The notes below the pieces were generated by a model. It made no database searches and was not told where the DNA came from. It was given only the letters and a program-made list of their open reading frames with translations. A stretch of 64,000 bases of DNA from Mobilisporobacter senegalensis (lineage in GTDB: Bacteria > Bacillota > Clostridia > Lachnospirales > Lachnospiraceae), in the NCBI RefSeq assembly GCF_003752155.1, contig NZ_RJVG01000002.1, positions 478,040 to 542,039 on the forward strand. The letters are read 5' to 3'. The position numbers and the translations under genes were made by a program. This document shows positions 27,884-38,400 of the stretch, in pieces; within the stretch, counting starts at the first letter, position 1, and each line of letters opens with the position of its first letter.

Positions 27884-27908
27884 AGAAATTACTTAGGAGG
27901 GTATAGGA

Positions 27909-28703
27909 ATGAGTTTATTTAAAGATTTTAAGGATGATTTATCACAAGCTGTGAACGAATTATTGCCAGAAGGTGGATCGGAAGATTCTTATAACGACGA
28001 TGAGATGGTGAATACTTTAGAAGAAGTACAAAATGTAGAAACTGAAGTAGAAAAAGAAGACGAAGAAGAAAGCTTCAATGATGATGTAGATCAAGAGTTT
28101 CTAAAAGAATTATTTAATGAAGAATATGATAGTGAAGATGATTCACTTTCTGATGAGACACTTACAGAGACTTTATCCAGAGAAGAGAATGAGGTTCCAG
28201 AGGAAATCACTTTTGAAGAAACATTAAATGACCCTGAGGACAAGGAAAATAAAGTAAAAAATGAAGTTACAGTAATAACAAAAGGGACTATTATTGAAGG
28301 TAGCATTACATCAGATGGGTCTTTAGAAGTAATGGGAACAATTCATGGTGATATTGATTGTCTTGGCAAACTATCAATTATTGGCGAAGTAACTGGTAAT
28401 GCTATGGCTTCTGAAGTGTATGTTAATACAAAGAGATTGGAAGGCAGTATTAATAGTGAAGGAAGTGTTAAAATAAGTGATGGTACAGTAGTTATTGGTG
28501 ACATTACCGCATCTTCAGGTGTTATTGCAGGGGCAGTAAAAGGAGAAATTGATATTAATGGTCCGATTGTGGTTGATTCGAAAGCTATCATTAAAGGAAA
28601 TATCAATGCAAAATCTGTTCAAATCAATAATGGAGCAATCATTGATGGATTCTGTTCATTAAGTTATTCAGATGTAGATATTGAAAGTGTATTTGATAAG
28701 TAA
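27909..28703 (+). CDS. Bactofilin-domain (polymer-forming cytoskeletal) protein
   Basis: 264 aa. An acidic, low-complexity N-terminal region (residues 1-90, rich in Asp/Glu/Ser) precedes a bactofilin beta-helix domain (about 95-260) built from repeats such as GTIIEGSITSDGSLEVMGTI and GDIDCLGKLSIIGEVTG. Bactofilins form filaments that recruit cell-wall enzymes. Pairing with the upstream wall deacetylase fits that job. The long acidic head is unusual for the family. AGGAGGGT precedes ATG 27909. Confidence 0.88.
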   Translation: MSLFKDFKDDLSQAVNELLPEGGSEDSYNDDEMVNTLEEVQNVETEVEKEDEEESFNDDVDQEFLKELFNEEYDSEDDSLSDETLTETLSREENEVPEEITFEETLNDPEDKENKVKNEVTVITKGTIIEGSITSDGSLEVMGTIHGDIDCLGKLSIIGEVTGNAMASEVYVNTKRLEGSINSEGSVKISDGTVVIGDITASSGVIAGAVKGEIDINGPIVVDSKAIIKGNINAKSVQINNGAIIDGFCSLSYSDVDIESVFDK

Positions 28704-28762
28704 TTAGTAAGTGAATAAAAATCTGATTGCCGAATCGATTGAATAAACATAAGAGGTGTAAG

Positions 28763-29467
28763 ATGGAAAAATATAATAGAGTTTTACTGAAATTAAGTGG
28801 TGAAGCATTAGCAGGAGATAAAAAAACTGGTTTTGATGAAGCTACTTGTATTAAAGTAGCAAATCAAGTAAAACAACTTGTAGAGGACGGTGTATCTGTA
28901 GGAGTTGTAATAGGCGGTGGCAACTTTTGGAGAGGTAGAACCAGTGAGACCATTGACAGAACTAAGGCAGATCAGATTGGAATGCTGGCAACGGTAATGA
29001 ATTGTATTTATGTATCAGAGATCTTTCGCCATGTAGGGATGATGACACAAGTATTGACTCCGTTTGAATGTGGATCAATGACTAAACTATATTCTAAAGA
29101 CAGGGCAAATAAATATTTTTCAAAGGGGATGGTAGTTTTCTTTGCAGGTGGCACAGGACATCCATATTTTTCAACGGATACTGCAACTGTACTACGTGCA
29201 ATAGAAATTGAAGCAGATGTAATTTTACTAGCGAAAGCAATAGATGGTGTTTATGACTGCGACCCTAAGGTAAACCCTTCTGCAAAGAAGTACGATGAGA
29301 TAACAATAGAAGAGGTACTTGAGAAAAAACTTGGTGTGGTGGATTTATCGGCTACAATAATGTGCCTGGAGAATCGTATGCCAATGCTTGTATTTGCTCT
29401 ACATGAAGAAAACAGTATTGTAAATACTGTAAGAGGCGAATCAAATGGTACTAGAGTAATTGTATAG
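28763..29467 (+). CDS. pyrH: UMP kinase
   Basis: Makes UDP from UMP. 234 aa, amino-acid-kinase fold: RVLLKLSGEALAG at the start, VIGGGNFWRGR, ADQIGMLATVMN, FAGGTGHPYFSTDTA and KAIDGVYDCDPK. ATG 28763 has AGAGGTG just upstream and matches the family start; a longer in-frame extension has no ribosome site. Followed by frr in the universal pyrH-frr order. Confidence 0.98.
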   Translation: MEKYNRVLLKLSGEALAGDKKTGFDEATCIKVANQVKQLVEDGVSVGVVIGGGNFWRGRTSETIDRTKADQIGMLATVMNCIYVSEIFRHVGMMTQVLTPFECGSMTKLYSKDRANKYFSKGMVVFFAGGTGHPYFSTDTATVLRAIEIEADVILLAKAIDGVYDCDPKVNPSAKKYDEITIEEVLEKKLGVVDLSATIMCLENRMPMLVFALHEENSIVNTVRGESNGTRVIV

Positions 29468-29488
29468 AATATAGAATATTATTTGGTG

Positions 29489-29519
29489 AATAATAGTATA
29501 TTTTTATGATACTATTATT
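29489..29519 (+). other. AT-rich hairpin between pyrH and frr
   Basis: AATAATAGTAT (29489-29499) pairs perfectly with ATACTATTATT (29509-29519), loop 9 nt, 22 nt after the pyrH stop and just before the frr ribosome site. There is no T tract beyond the stem. It may tune frr translation; that is inference. Confidence 0.5.
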
Positions 29520-29538
29520 TGGATTAGGAGGAAATATT

Positions 29539-30093
29539 ATGGATTCAAATATTGGAATTTTTGAAGATAAAATGAAAAAATCATTGAGTAATTTAAAGGA
29601 AGAATATGCATCTATAAGGGCGGGGAGAGCGAATCCTCATCTGCTTGACAAGATTAAGGTTGATTATTATGGCCAACCATCTCCACTGCAGACAGTAGCT
29701 AATATATCTGTTCCAGAACCACGAGTTATTCAAATTCAACCATGGGAAAGCAGTTTAATTAAAGAAATTGAAAAAGCAATCATGGTTTCTGACCTTGGAC
29801 TGACTCCAAATAATGATGGTAAAATAATCAGGCTTACTTTTCCGGAATTAACAGAGGAAAGAAGAAAAGAATTAGTGAAAGATGTTAAGAAAAAAGGCGA
29901 AAATGCTAAAGTAGCTGTTCGTAATATTAGAAGAGATGCAAATGATTTATTCAAAAAGCAAAGTAAAGCAAATGAAATCTCAGAAGATGAATTAAAAAAT
30001 TTAGAAGATAAGGTTCAAAAACTTACGGATAAATATATTGCTGAAATAGACAAGGCTGTTGAAGATAAATCAAAAGAAATACTTACAGTATAA
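29539..30093 (+). CDS. frr: Ribosome recycling factor
   Basis: 184 aa. Splits post-termination ribosomes with EF-G. Family motifs: [66 protein letters not shown] and the C-terminal long helix. ATG 29539 follows AGGAGG; an in-frame upstream codon at 29506 lacks a site. A strong terminator lies 11 nt after the stop. Confidence 0.98.
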   Translation: MDSNIGIFEDKMKKSLSNLKEEYASIRAGRANPHLLDKIKVDYYGQPSPLQTVANISVPEPRVIQIQPWESSLIKEIEKAIMVSDLGLTPNNDGKIIRLTFPELTEERRKELVKDVKKKGENAKVAVRNIRRDANDLFKKQSKANEISEDELKNLEDKVQKLTDKYIAEIDKAVEDKSKEILTV

Positions 30094-30103
30094 TAGAAGA
30101 TTC

Positions 30104-30148
30104 AAGACGTATTTTGTCTATTATAGCAAAGTACGTCTTCTTTTTCTT
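30104..30148 (+). terminator. Intrinsic terminator after frr
   Basis: AAGACGTATTTTG (30104-30116) pairs with CAAAGTACGTCTT (30127-30139), one G-U pair, 10-nt loop. CTTTTTCTTT follows. uppS would then need read-through or a promoter in 30150-30220, where I see no clear one. Confidence 0.75.
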
Positions 30149-30222
30149 TACATATTCATTTAAGGACTTTGCGGCTAAAGTGTTACATAAAGAGGCTGCA
30201 TAGGAGCTAGGAGGCATAGATT

Positions 30223-30942
30223 TTGAAAGAGACTGGTAGTGATATGATGATACCAAAACATGTCGCAGTAATATTAGATGGGAATGGAAGATGGGCAAAG
30301 AAAAGATTTATGCCTAGAAACTATGGTCATGTCCAGGGCAGTAAAACAGTTGAGAAAATTCTGGAGGATGCATATGATCTAGGAATTGAGTATTTTACTA
30401 TATATGCTTTTTCTACTGAAAATTGGAAAAGACCGGATGAAGAAGTGGAAGCGCTTATGAAACTTCTTCGTAGTTATTTAAAGAGTTGTATTAAAACATG
30501 TAAAAAGAACAATATGAAAGTCCGAGTGCTTGGAGATAAATCTAAGTTAGGTCCTGATATTAGAGAAAGTATTGAAGAATTAGAGATAGTTTCTGCAAGT
30601 AATACGGGCCTTAATTTTCAAGTTGCATTAAATTATGGAAGTAGAGATGAAATCCTTCGTGCAATGAAGAATTTAATACATGATTATGATAATAAACAAT
30701 TTAAATTGGATGATATAGATGAAGAATTATTTGAAAAATATTTAGATACCAAAGGAATTCCAGATCCGGATTTATTGATAAGGACTAGCGGGGAGAAGAG
30801 ATTATCTAATTATTTATTATGGCAGCTGGCATATACTGAATTTTATTTTACAGATGTATTGTGGCCCGATTTTACGAAAGAAGAATTATTAAAAGCAATC
30901 GAATATTATAATAGTAGAGATAGACGCTTTGGGGCAATATAG
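30223..30942 (+). CDS. uppS: Undecaprenyl diphosphate synthase (isoprenyl transferase)
   Basis: Makes the C55 lipid carrier for peptidoglycan. 239 aa with HVAVILDGNGRWAKKR, the catalytic Asp in ILDGNG, FSTENWKRP, RTSGEKRLSNYLLWQ and YTEFYFTDVLWPDF. TTG 30223 is the start because AGGAGG (30209-30214) is 8 nt upstream; ATG 30244 in the same frame has no site. cdsA follows 10 nt later. Confidence 0.96.
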   Translation: MKETGSDMMIPKHVAVILDGNGRWAKKRFMPRNYGHVQGSKTVEKILEDAYDLGIEYFTIYAFSTENWKRPDEEVEALMKLLRSYLKSCIKTCKKNNMKVRVLGDKSKLGPDIRESIEELEIVSASNTGLNFQVALNYGSRDEILRAMKNLIHDYDNKQFKLDDIDEELFEKYLDTKGIPDPDLLIRTSGEKRLSNYLLWQLAYTEFYFTDVLWPDFTKEELLKAIEYYNSRDRRFGAI

Positions 30943-30952
30943 GAGGAGTACT

Positions 30953-31753
30953 ATGTTTAAAGAGAGGCTGATTAGTTCAGTGATTCTTTTAGCAATCACA
31001 ATTTTCACAGTAATTATGGGAGGAAATATTCTATTTGCAGCAATACTCGTTATATCAGTAATTGGGCTACATGAGCTATATAAGATCGTAGGAATTCATA
31101 ATAAACTGATTGGATATATAGGTTATTTAGTTAGTATAATTTTTGATACTATGTTATTATTACATTTAGAAGAATATTCTTTTGCCTATATCATAGGATT
31201 TTTAATGATACTTATGGGAGTTTATGTTTTTTCGTTTCCTGAATATCATACAGATCAGATAACCTTAATTTTCTTTGGCTTTTTTTATGTTTCAATTATG
31301 CTTAGTTACATCTATCAAGTCAGAATGCTAAGGGATGGTGCGATCCTTGTATGGCTTATATTTATTGGTGCATGGGGATCTGATACTTGTGCATATTGCG
31401 TGGGAATGTTGATTGGTAAACATAAGATGTCTCCAAAGCTTAGTCCTAAAAAGTCAATTGAAGGAGCAATTGGGGGTATTCTTGGTGCTGCCCTTATTGG
31501 AGGTATTTACGGAACTATTTTAAATTCATATTTAAATATTGCAAATCCCCAAATTATTTTTGCTATTATAGGTGGATGCGCAAGTATCATTTCACAAATT
31601 GGTGATTTAGCTGCATCTGCGATTAAAAGAGATCATAATATAAAAGACTATTCTAAATTGATACCAGGTCATGGCGGGATTTTAGATCGTTTTGATAGCA
31701 TTATATTTACAGCTCCAATTGTATATTATCTTGCCAAGTTATTGATAAAGTAA
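30953..31753 (+). CDS. cdsA: Phosphatidate cytidylyltransferase
   Basis: Makes CDP-diacylglycerol from phosphatidate and CTP at the membrane. 266 aa, about seven to eight hydrophobic helices. The CDS signature is at the C-terminal part: SDTCAYCVGMLIGKHKMSPK, KKSIEGAIGG and AIKRDHNIKDYSKLIPGHGG. ATG 30953 follows AGGAGGAG that overlaps the uppS stop; the in-frame upstream codon lies inside uppS. Confidence 0.95.
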   Translation: MFKERLISSVILLAITIFTVIMGGNILFAAILVISVIGLHELYKIVGIHNKLIGYIGYLVSIIFDTMLLLHLEEYSFAYIIGFLMILMGVYVFSFPEYHTDQITLIFFGFFYVSIMLSYIYQVRMLRDGAILVWLIFIGAWGSDTCAYCVGMLIGKHKMSPKLSPKKSIEGAIGGILGAALIGGIYGTILNSYLNIANPQIIFAIIGGCASIISQIGDLAASAIKRDHNIKDYSKLIPGHGGILDRFDSIIFTAPIVYYLAKLLIK

Positions 31754-31779
31754 AACTTAATTCTGATGAGGTAAATGAA

Positions 31780-32922
31780 ATGAAGAATATAGTGATTTTA
31801 GGTTCTACCGGTTCTATTGGAACACAGACCCTTGAAGTAGCAAGAGAAAATCCTGACCTAAATATTGTAGCATTGGCAGCATTCTCGAATATATTTTTAT
31901 TAGAAAAACAAATTCGTGAGTTCAATCCGGAAATTGTTTGTGTATGGGATGCCGATAAATCCAGAGAACTATCTGAAAACATTAAAGATACCAATGTAAA
32001 AGTAGTGTCTGGTATGGATGGGTTAATTGAATGTGCTACATGGGATAAAGGGCATATAGTAGTTACTGCCATTGTAGGTATGATTGGAATCAGGCCTACC
32101 ATTGAAGCAATTAAGAATAAGAAAAATATTGCCCTTGCCAATAAAGAAACGTTGGTAACAGCAGGGCATATTATAATGCCTTTAGCAAAAGAAATGGGAG
32201 TTCATATCCTTCCGGTAGACAGCGAACATTCAGCTGTTTTTCAATCTTTAAATGGTGAAAAACAGGAACAAATTGATAAAATTATATTAACAGCATCTGG
32301 CGGTCCATTTCGAGGTAAAACCAAGGATGAATTAAAGGTTATGAAGGTGGAAGATGCTCTAAAGCATCCAAACTGGTCAATGGGAAGAAAAATCACAATA
32401 GATTCCTCTACATTAGTGAACAAAGGTCTGGAAGTGATTGAAGCAAGGTGGCTGTTTGACGTTAGTTTTGATCAGGTTCAGGTAGTAATACAACCCCAAA
32501 GTGTAATTCATTCTATGGTACAATTTTTAGATGGTGGAATTATGGCACAGCTTGGCACTCCTGATATGAAATTGCCAATTCAATATGCCCTATTCTATCC
32601 TGACAGAAGAAATCTTCCAGGAGAAAGATTAGATTTTTATAAATTAAAACAAATTACTTTTGAAGAACCAGATTTTGATACTTTTACAGGATTAAAATTA
32701 GCTTATGAAGTTGGCAGAGCTGGTGGAAGTATGCCTACTGTGTTTAATGCGGCTAATGAAATTGCAGTTGCTAAATTCTTAAACAGAGAGATACAATATT
32801 TACAAATACCAGAGATTATTGAATATGCTGTCAGAGAACATAAGAACATACCGAATCCGTCTGTTTCGGAAATTCTAGATATAGAAAAGGCAACATATGA
32901 TTTAATAGAAAGCAGGTGGTAA
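31780..32922 (+). CDS. dxr: 1-deoxy-D-xylulose 5-phosphate reductoisomerase
   Basis: Second enzyme of the MEP isoprenoid pathway, NADPH-dependent. 380 aa: nucleotide site GSTGSIGTQTLEVA, ALANKETLVTAG, PVDSEHSAVFQ, TASGGPF, HPNWSMGRKITIDSSTLVNK and the catalytic loop, then VFNAANEIAVA. Normal length. GAGGT precedes ATG 31780. With ispG downstream and uppS upstream, this cluster feeds isoprenoids to wall synthesis. Confidence 0.97.
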   Translation: MKNIVILGSTGSIGTQTLEVARENPDLNIVALAAFSNIFLLEKQIREFNPEIVCVWDADKSRELSENIKDTNVKVVSGMDGLIECATWDKGHIVVTAIVGMIGIRPTIEAIKNKKNIALANKETLVTAGHIIMPLAKEMGVHILPVDSEHSAVFQSLNGEKQEQIDKIILTASGGPFRGKTKDELKVMKVEDALKHPNWSMGRKITIDSSTLVNKGLEVIEARWLFDVSFDQVQVVIQPQSVIHSMVQFLDGGIMAQLGTPDMKLPIQYALFYPDRRNLPGERLDFYKLKQITFEEPDFDTFTGLKLAYEVGRAGGSMPTVFNAANEIAVAKFLNREIQYLQIPEIIEYAVREHKNIPNPSVSEILDIEKATYDLIESRW

Positions 32923-32923
32923 T

Positions 32924-34216
32924 ATGAATATTTTAGTTGCGATCATTATATTTAGTGTTATTATTATCATACATGAACTTGGTCATTTTCTTTTAGCAAA
33001 GAAGAATGGAATTGGAGTAAATGAGTTTTCCATTGGTTTAGGGCCTAGAATTGCAAGCTTTAAAAAAGGAGAAACCAGATATTCAATAAAACTTCTTCCA
33101 TTTGGCGGCTCTTGTATGATGGTTGGTGAAGATGAATTAGTAGATGCAGATAATGCATTTAATAAAAAATCTGTATGGGCAAGGATTTCTGTAATTGCTG
33201 CAGGTCCCATATTTAACTTTATACTGGCATTTGTTCTTGCATTATTTATCATAGGGAACATAGGATATGATCCGGCGGCTGTCACAAAGATTGACAAAGG
33301 AATGAGTGCAGAAGAGGCTGGACTTATGGTTGGTGACGTGATAACTGAAATGAATGGTTCAAACATTGATATCTCTCGTGATATCGCTAACTTTTTTCAA
33401 TTCAACACAATCACTCAGGCACCTGTTACAATTGAGTATCTTAGAAATGGTAAATTAAATACGGTTAAATTAAATCCTGTAAAGACAAAAACTTACCAAA
33501 TGGGATTCTATTATGATCCGTCTGAAAAAGCAGCTGAAATAACAGTAATAGGTGAAGGTATGCCTCTTGAGGCGGCGGGTTTAAAAGTTGGTGATATTAT
33601 TACTAATATCAATGGGCAAAAAATATCCACCGGCACAGAATTAAATCAGTATTTCCAATCCAATCCTCTGGGGGAAGAAACCGTTCTGCTCACTTATGAA
33701 AGAGACGGAATGTCTGATACCGTAAATATTACACCAAAATTTATCGAAGAATCTTATAAATTAGGTTTCGGATATAATATGGGAAGAGTAAAGACATCTC
33801 CACTTGGAGTGTTAAAATATAGTGCAATTGAAGTAAAATATTGGATTGTTACTACGATAAAGAGCCTGGAGCAGATGGTAATGGGGAGAGTCAGTAAAGA
33901 TGACATTGCCGGTCCGGTTGGAATTGTAAATATTATTGGAGAAACGTATGAACAAAGTAAACAGGAAGGTATATTGACAGTATTTTTAAGTCTTTCCTAT
34001 ATAAGTATCCTTCTTAGCGCCAACCTTGGTGTTATGAACTTATTACCTATTCCGGCTTTAGATGGAGGAAGATTGGTATTTCTTATCCTTGAGGTATTCA
34101 GAGGAAAACCAATCGATCAGGAAAAAGAAGGATTGGTTCATATGATTGGATTGATTGCATTAATGATTTTAATGGTATTTATTATGTTCAACGATATTTC
34201 AAGATTGTTTCAGTAA
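32924..34216 (+). CDS. rseP: Site-2 intramembrane protease RseP/RasP, two PDZ domains
   Basis: Membrane zinc protease that cleaves anti-sigma factors and remnant signal peptides. Zinc site HELGH at residues 17-21 and the second motif NLLPIPALDGGRL near residue 370. Two PDZ domains are visible (about 120-190 and 205-275), each with AAGL or EAGL plus VGDVI/VGDII. B. subtilis RasP is usually drawn with a single PDZ, so this one resembles E. coli RseP more in layout. It starts one base after the dxr stop, using GGTGG at the dxr end. Confidence 0.94.
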   Translation: MNILVAIIIFSVIIIIHELGHFLLAKKNGIGVNEFSIGLGPRIASFKKGETRYSIKLLPFGGSCMMVGEDELVDADNAFNKKSVWARISVIAAGPIFNFILAFVLALFIIGNIGYDPAAVTKIDKGMSAEEAGLMVGDVITEMNGSNIDISRDIANFFQFNTITQAPVTIEYLRNGKLNTVKLNPVKTKTYQMGFYYDPSEKAAEITVIGEGMPLEAAGLKVGDIITNINGQKISTGTELNQYFQSNPLGEETVLLTYERDGMSDTVNITPKFIEESYKLGFGYNMGRVKTSPLGVLKYSAIEVKYWIVTTIKSLEQMVMGRVSKDDIAGPVGIVNIIGETYEQSKQEGILTVFLSLSYISILLSANLGVMNLLPIPALDGGRLVFLILEVFRGKPIDQEKEGLVHMIGLIALMILMVFIMFNDISRLFQ

Positions 34217-34229
34217 CAACCCAAAGTAA

Positions 34230-34284
34230 TGTTACAGTTCAGCCCTAAGTTTGATTCCGCTTTGCTGTATGGCTGAACTGTTAT
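34230..34284 (+). repeat. Dispersed palindromic repeat, copy B
   Basis: CAGTTCAGCC (34235-34244) pairs with GGCTGAACTG (34271-34280), and the left end continues as TGTTACAGTT. The 26-nt centre is clearly related to that of copy C at 45481-45502. It sits in the 92 nt between rseP and ispG, upstream of the ispG ribosome site. Confidence 0.8.
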
Positions 34285-34308
34285 AAAGTAATAGATAGGA
34301 GAATTATC

Positions 34309-35364
34309 ATGATTCGAGAGAATACGAAAGAAATTCATATCGGAAATCGTATCATCGGTGGCAAAAATCCAGTTTTAATACAATCCATGTGTAATACCAG
34401 GACAGAAGATATAGAATCCACTGTAGCACAAATTAAAGCACTTGAGATCGCAGGATGCGAAATTATACGCCTTGCAGTTCCAACAATGGAGGCTGCACAG
34501 GCTTTTACTGAAATAAAAAAGCAAATTCGTATTCCGTTAGTAGCAGATATTCATTTTGACTATCGTCTGGCAATTGCTGCAATAGAGCATGGTGCAGATA
34601 AGATACGAATTAATCCAGGGAATATAGGTAGTATCGATAGAATTAAAGCTGTAGTAGACAAAGCGAAAGAGTATGATATTCCAATCCGGGTTGGAGTAAA
34701 TAGTGGTTCTTTGGAGAAGAATCTGCTTGAAAAATACGGTGGTGTCACTGCTGAGGGAATTGTTGAAAGTGCTTTAGATAAAGTGAAGATTATAGAAGAT
34801 TTAGATTATGATAATCTAGTAATAAGCATTAAATCTTCGGATGTCTTAATGTGTGTCAGATCACATGAATTGATTGCAGAAAAGACGGGATATCCCCTTC
34901 ATGTGGGTATTACAGAATCGGGAACAGTTCTATCGGGTAATATTAAATCCTCTATTGGCTTGGGGATCATTCTTAATGAAGGTATTGGAAATACAATCAG
35001 AGTTTCTTTAACAGGAGATCCATTGGAAGAGATTTATAGTGCTAAATTAATTTTAAAGACATTAGGTTTAAAAAAAGGCGGGATTGAAGTTGTTTCTTGT
35101 CCGACCTGTGGCAGAACTAAGATTAATCTTATTGAATTAGCAAATAAAGTTGAAACAATGGTTCAGGATATTGATTTAGATATTAAGGTTGCTGTTATGG
35201 GATGCGCAGTGAATGGTCCTGGGGAAGCAAAAGGAGCCGATATTGGAATTGCGGGAGGCAATGGGGAAGGATTATTAATCAAAAAAGGTAAGATTATTAA
35301 GAAAGTCCCTGAGGAACAGCTCCTTGAAACATTAAGATATGAATTGTTAAATTGGAAAGAGTAA
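34309..35364 (+). CDS. ispG: 4-hydroxy-3-methylbut-2-en-1-yl diphosphate synthase (IspG/GcpE)
   Basis: Iron-sulfur enzyme of the MEP pathway. 351 aa: an N-terminal TIM barrel (VLIQSMCNTRTEDI, ADIHFDYRLA, RINPGNIG) and a C-terminal domain with the cluster cysteines in SCPTCGRT and MGCAVNGPGE. The length matches the short bacterial form. In B. subtilis this slot between rasP and polC holds proS; here it is ispG. TAGGAG precedes ATG 34309. Confidence 0.97.
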   Translation: MIRENTKEIHIGNRIIGGKNPVLIQSMCNTRTEDIESTVAQIKALEIAGCEIIRLAVPTMEAAQAFTEIKKQIRIPLVADIHFDYRLAIAAIEHGADKIRINPGNIGSIDRIKAVVDKAKEYDIPIRVGVNSGSLEKNLLEKYGGVTAEGIVESALDKVKIIEDLDYDNLVISIKSSDVLMCVRSHELIAEKTGYPLHVGITESGTVLSGNIKSSIGLGIILNEGIGNTIRVSLTGDPLEEIYSAKLILKTLGLKKGGIEVVSCPTCGRTKINLIELANKVETMVQDIDLDIKVAVMGCAVNGPGEAKGADIGIAGGNGEGLLIKKGKIIKKVPEEQLLETLRYELLNWKE

Positions 35365-35446
35365 GAAATTTATTTTACAAGAGAATCCAATAGAAAACCT
35401 GGGCATATGTTTTATTGCTTTATCTGATGAAATTGGAGTGAATGAT

Positions 35447-38400
35447 ATGGGAATGAGTTTTTTTGAAGTGTTTGACACTTTATCAATTAGTGGAAGTCTT
35501 CATGATTTATTTGCAGAGGTAATTGTTGAAAAAGTAAATATCTCTAAATCTACTTTTGAGATCAAAATTCATCTATTAAGTAAAAGGCTGATTAGTAAAG
35601 TACAAATGAAGCAAATGGAATATCAGATGAAAAAACAGCTGTTTCAAAAAGTGAGCAATAAGATTACTATCATTGAACGATATGAACTATCTGCCGGATA
35701 TACTCCTGAGAAACTTATGCCTTTATATTTTGATAGTTTTCTTGCAGAACTTGAGGAAGAGAGTATTATTGAATGCAATATATTAAAACATTCCAGATGG
35801 TCATTTGAGGGGGATGTTTTACATATTGCTCTTGATGACAGTTTCATCATGAAGAGCAAGGCACAAAATATTAAAATGAAATTAGAAGATATATTTCAGA
35901 ATCGCTTTGGCTATATGGTCAAGGTTTTCTTTGATTATATTCCAATACCGGAAAAAGAAGAAACTGAGGAAGATAATGTAGTTACTTTTGCGAAAGCAAG
36001 AGTAAATGTACAACATACCAATCAAAAGTCTGTAAACCCGGAATCCGGGAGAGGTGAGAATAAGACAGAGGAAACGATTGCTAAAAAAACTACAAGTCAA
36101 TCGGCTGTGAGTGATAAAAAAAGCAATTATACAAGTAAGTACACTCCCAAAAAGACGATTCATGACCCGGATACTATTTATGGTAAGGGTTTTGAGGGAG
36201 AATCCATGCCTATTTCAGATATACAAGATGAAATAGGAGAAGTGGTAATTCGTGGTAAGATCATGAAACTGGAAGCACGGGAATTACGAAATGAAAAAAC
36301 AATTGTTACATTTTCCGTAACAGACTTTACAGATACTATCGCTGGAAAGATCTTTCTAAAGAATGAACAGGTATCTGAATTATTAGATGTACTTAAGGAA
36401 GGTATATTCATAAAATTAAAGGGTATGGCCCTGATGGATAAATACGAGCGGGAAATTACCATTGGTTCTATTGTAGGAATTAAAACCATTCCTGATTTTA
36501 CAGCAACAAGACAGGATAATAGCCCGGTTAAGAGGGTTGAACTTCATGCACATACATTGATGAGTGATATGGATGCAGTTGTTGATGTAAAAACACTAAT
36601 TAAGCGAGCCATTGCCTGGGGACATAAGGCGATTGCTATTACCGACCATGGTGTGGTCCAGGCTTTCCCGGATGCAAATCATGCAGTGGAAAAGAATGAT
36701 AATTTTAAAGTGATCTATGGAGTGGAAGCATATCTGGTGGATGATTTAAAGGATATTGTGGAGAATTCCAAAGGCCAGTCATTAATGGCCTCCTGTGTTG
36801 TCTTTGATATTGAAACTACAGGATTTGGACCAGTACATGATAAAATTATTGAAATCGGTGCAGTTAAAATTGTGGATGGAAAGATTGTTGACAAATACAG
36901 CACATTCATTAATCCTGATATCCCAATTCCATTTCAGATTGAGCAATTAACGGGTATTAATGATTCCATGGTCATGGATTCGCCTATGATAGATACAATT
37001 CTTCCTGAATTTTTAAGGTTCTGTGAAGGATGTATATTAGTTGCCCATAATGCTTCTTTTGATGTAGGTTTTATCCAAAAGAAAGCAGAACAGCTTGGAA
37101 TCGAAACAGAATTTACCGTGCTGGATACAGTTGCAATGGCAAGAGTATTGCTTCCTGAACTAAGTAAATATAAATTGAATGTGGTAGCAAAAGCTCTGGG
37201 AATTTCTCTGGAAAATCATCACAGGGCAGTGGATGATGCAGGTGCGACTGCTGAGATCTTTGTAAAATTTATTGAGATGCTTCATGAGCGTGAGGTACAT
37301 AATCTGGATGAGTTAAATCAAATAAGTAAATTAACTGGAGATACCATTAAGAAATTGCCGACATATCATGCAATTATACTAGCCAAAAATGATATTGGCA
37401 GAGTGAATCTATATAAATTAATATCACTTTCTCATATTGAATATTATAATCGCAGGCCAAGGATACCAAAGAGTGTCTTTATGGAGAATCGGGAAGGATT
37501 GATAATTGGTTCTGCCTGTGAAGCAGGTGAACTGTATCAGGCAATTCTGAGAAATCAGCCGAAAGAAGAAATTACAAGGCTTGTAAATTTCTATGATTAT
37601 CTTGAGATACAGCCACTTGGTAATAATCAGTTTATGATTGAGAGTGATAAAATGGATATTAATTCTAAGGAAGATTTAATTAATATTAATAAGAAAATTA
37701 TCGCTTTAGGAGAAGAATTCAATAAATTAGTGGTTGGAACTTGTGATGTCCATTTCTTAGATCCGGAAGATGAAGTATACCGTCGTATTATTATGGCAGG
37801 GAAAGGATTTAAAGATGCAGATAATCAGGCGCCATTATATTTTAGAACAACAGAAGAGATGGTTGAGGAATTCAGTTATCTTGGACGGGAGAAAGCAGAA
37901 GAAATCGTAATTACCAATACCAATAAGATTGCAGATATGGTTGAAAAGATATCGCCAGTGCGTCCTGACAAATGTCCTCCTGTCATTGAAGATTCAGATA
38001 AGACATTAAGAAATATATGTTATGATAAGGCAACCTCTATGTATGGCCCTGAATTGCCGGCTATGGTAAAAAACAGACTGGAGCATGAATTAAATTCTAT
38101 CATAACCAATGGATTTGCGGTTATGTATATCATTGCTCAAAAATTAGTATGGAAGTCTAATGAAGATGGATATTTGGTAGGTTCCAGAGGATCTGTAGGT
38201 TCTTCCTTTGTAGCTACCATGTCAGGTATTACCGAAGTAAATCCTCTTCCTGCCCATTATTATTGTACTCATTGTTTTTACTCTGATTTTGATTCTGAAG
38301 ATATCAAAAAACATGCCGGGGCATCTGGCTGTGATATGCCTGATAAATTGTGCCCGGTATGTGGAGAGCCTTTAAGTAAAGATGGTCATGATATCCCATT

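Noticed and set aside
31951..31958. GCCGATAA resembling a sigma-28 -10 box inside dxr
   Set aside because: No TAAA-like -35 lies 14-16 nt upstream, and it is within a coding region with no gene start downstream.
35236..35243. GCCGATAT inside ispG
   Set aside because: The bases at the -35 position are TCCT; the motif encodes the conserved Ala-Asp-Ile of IspG.
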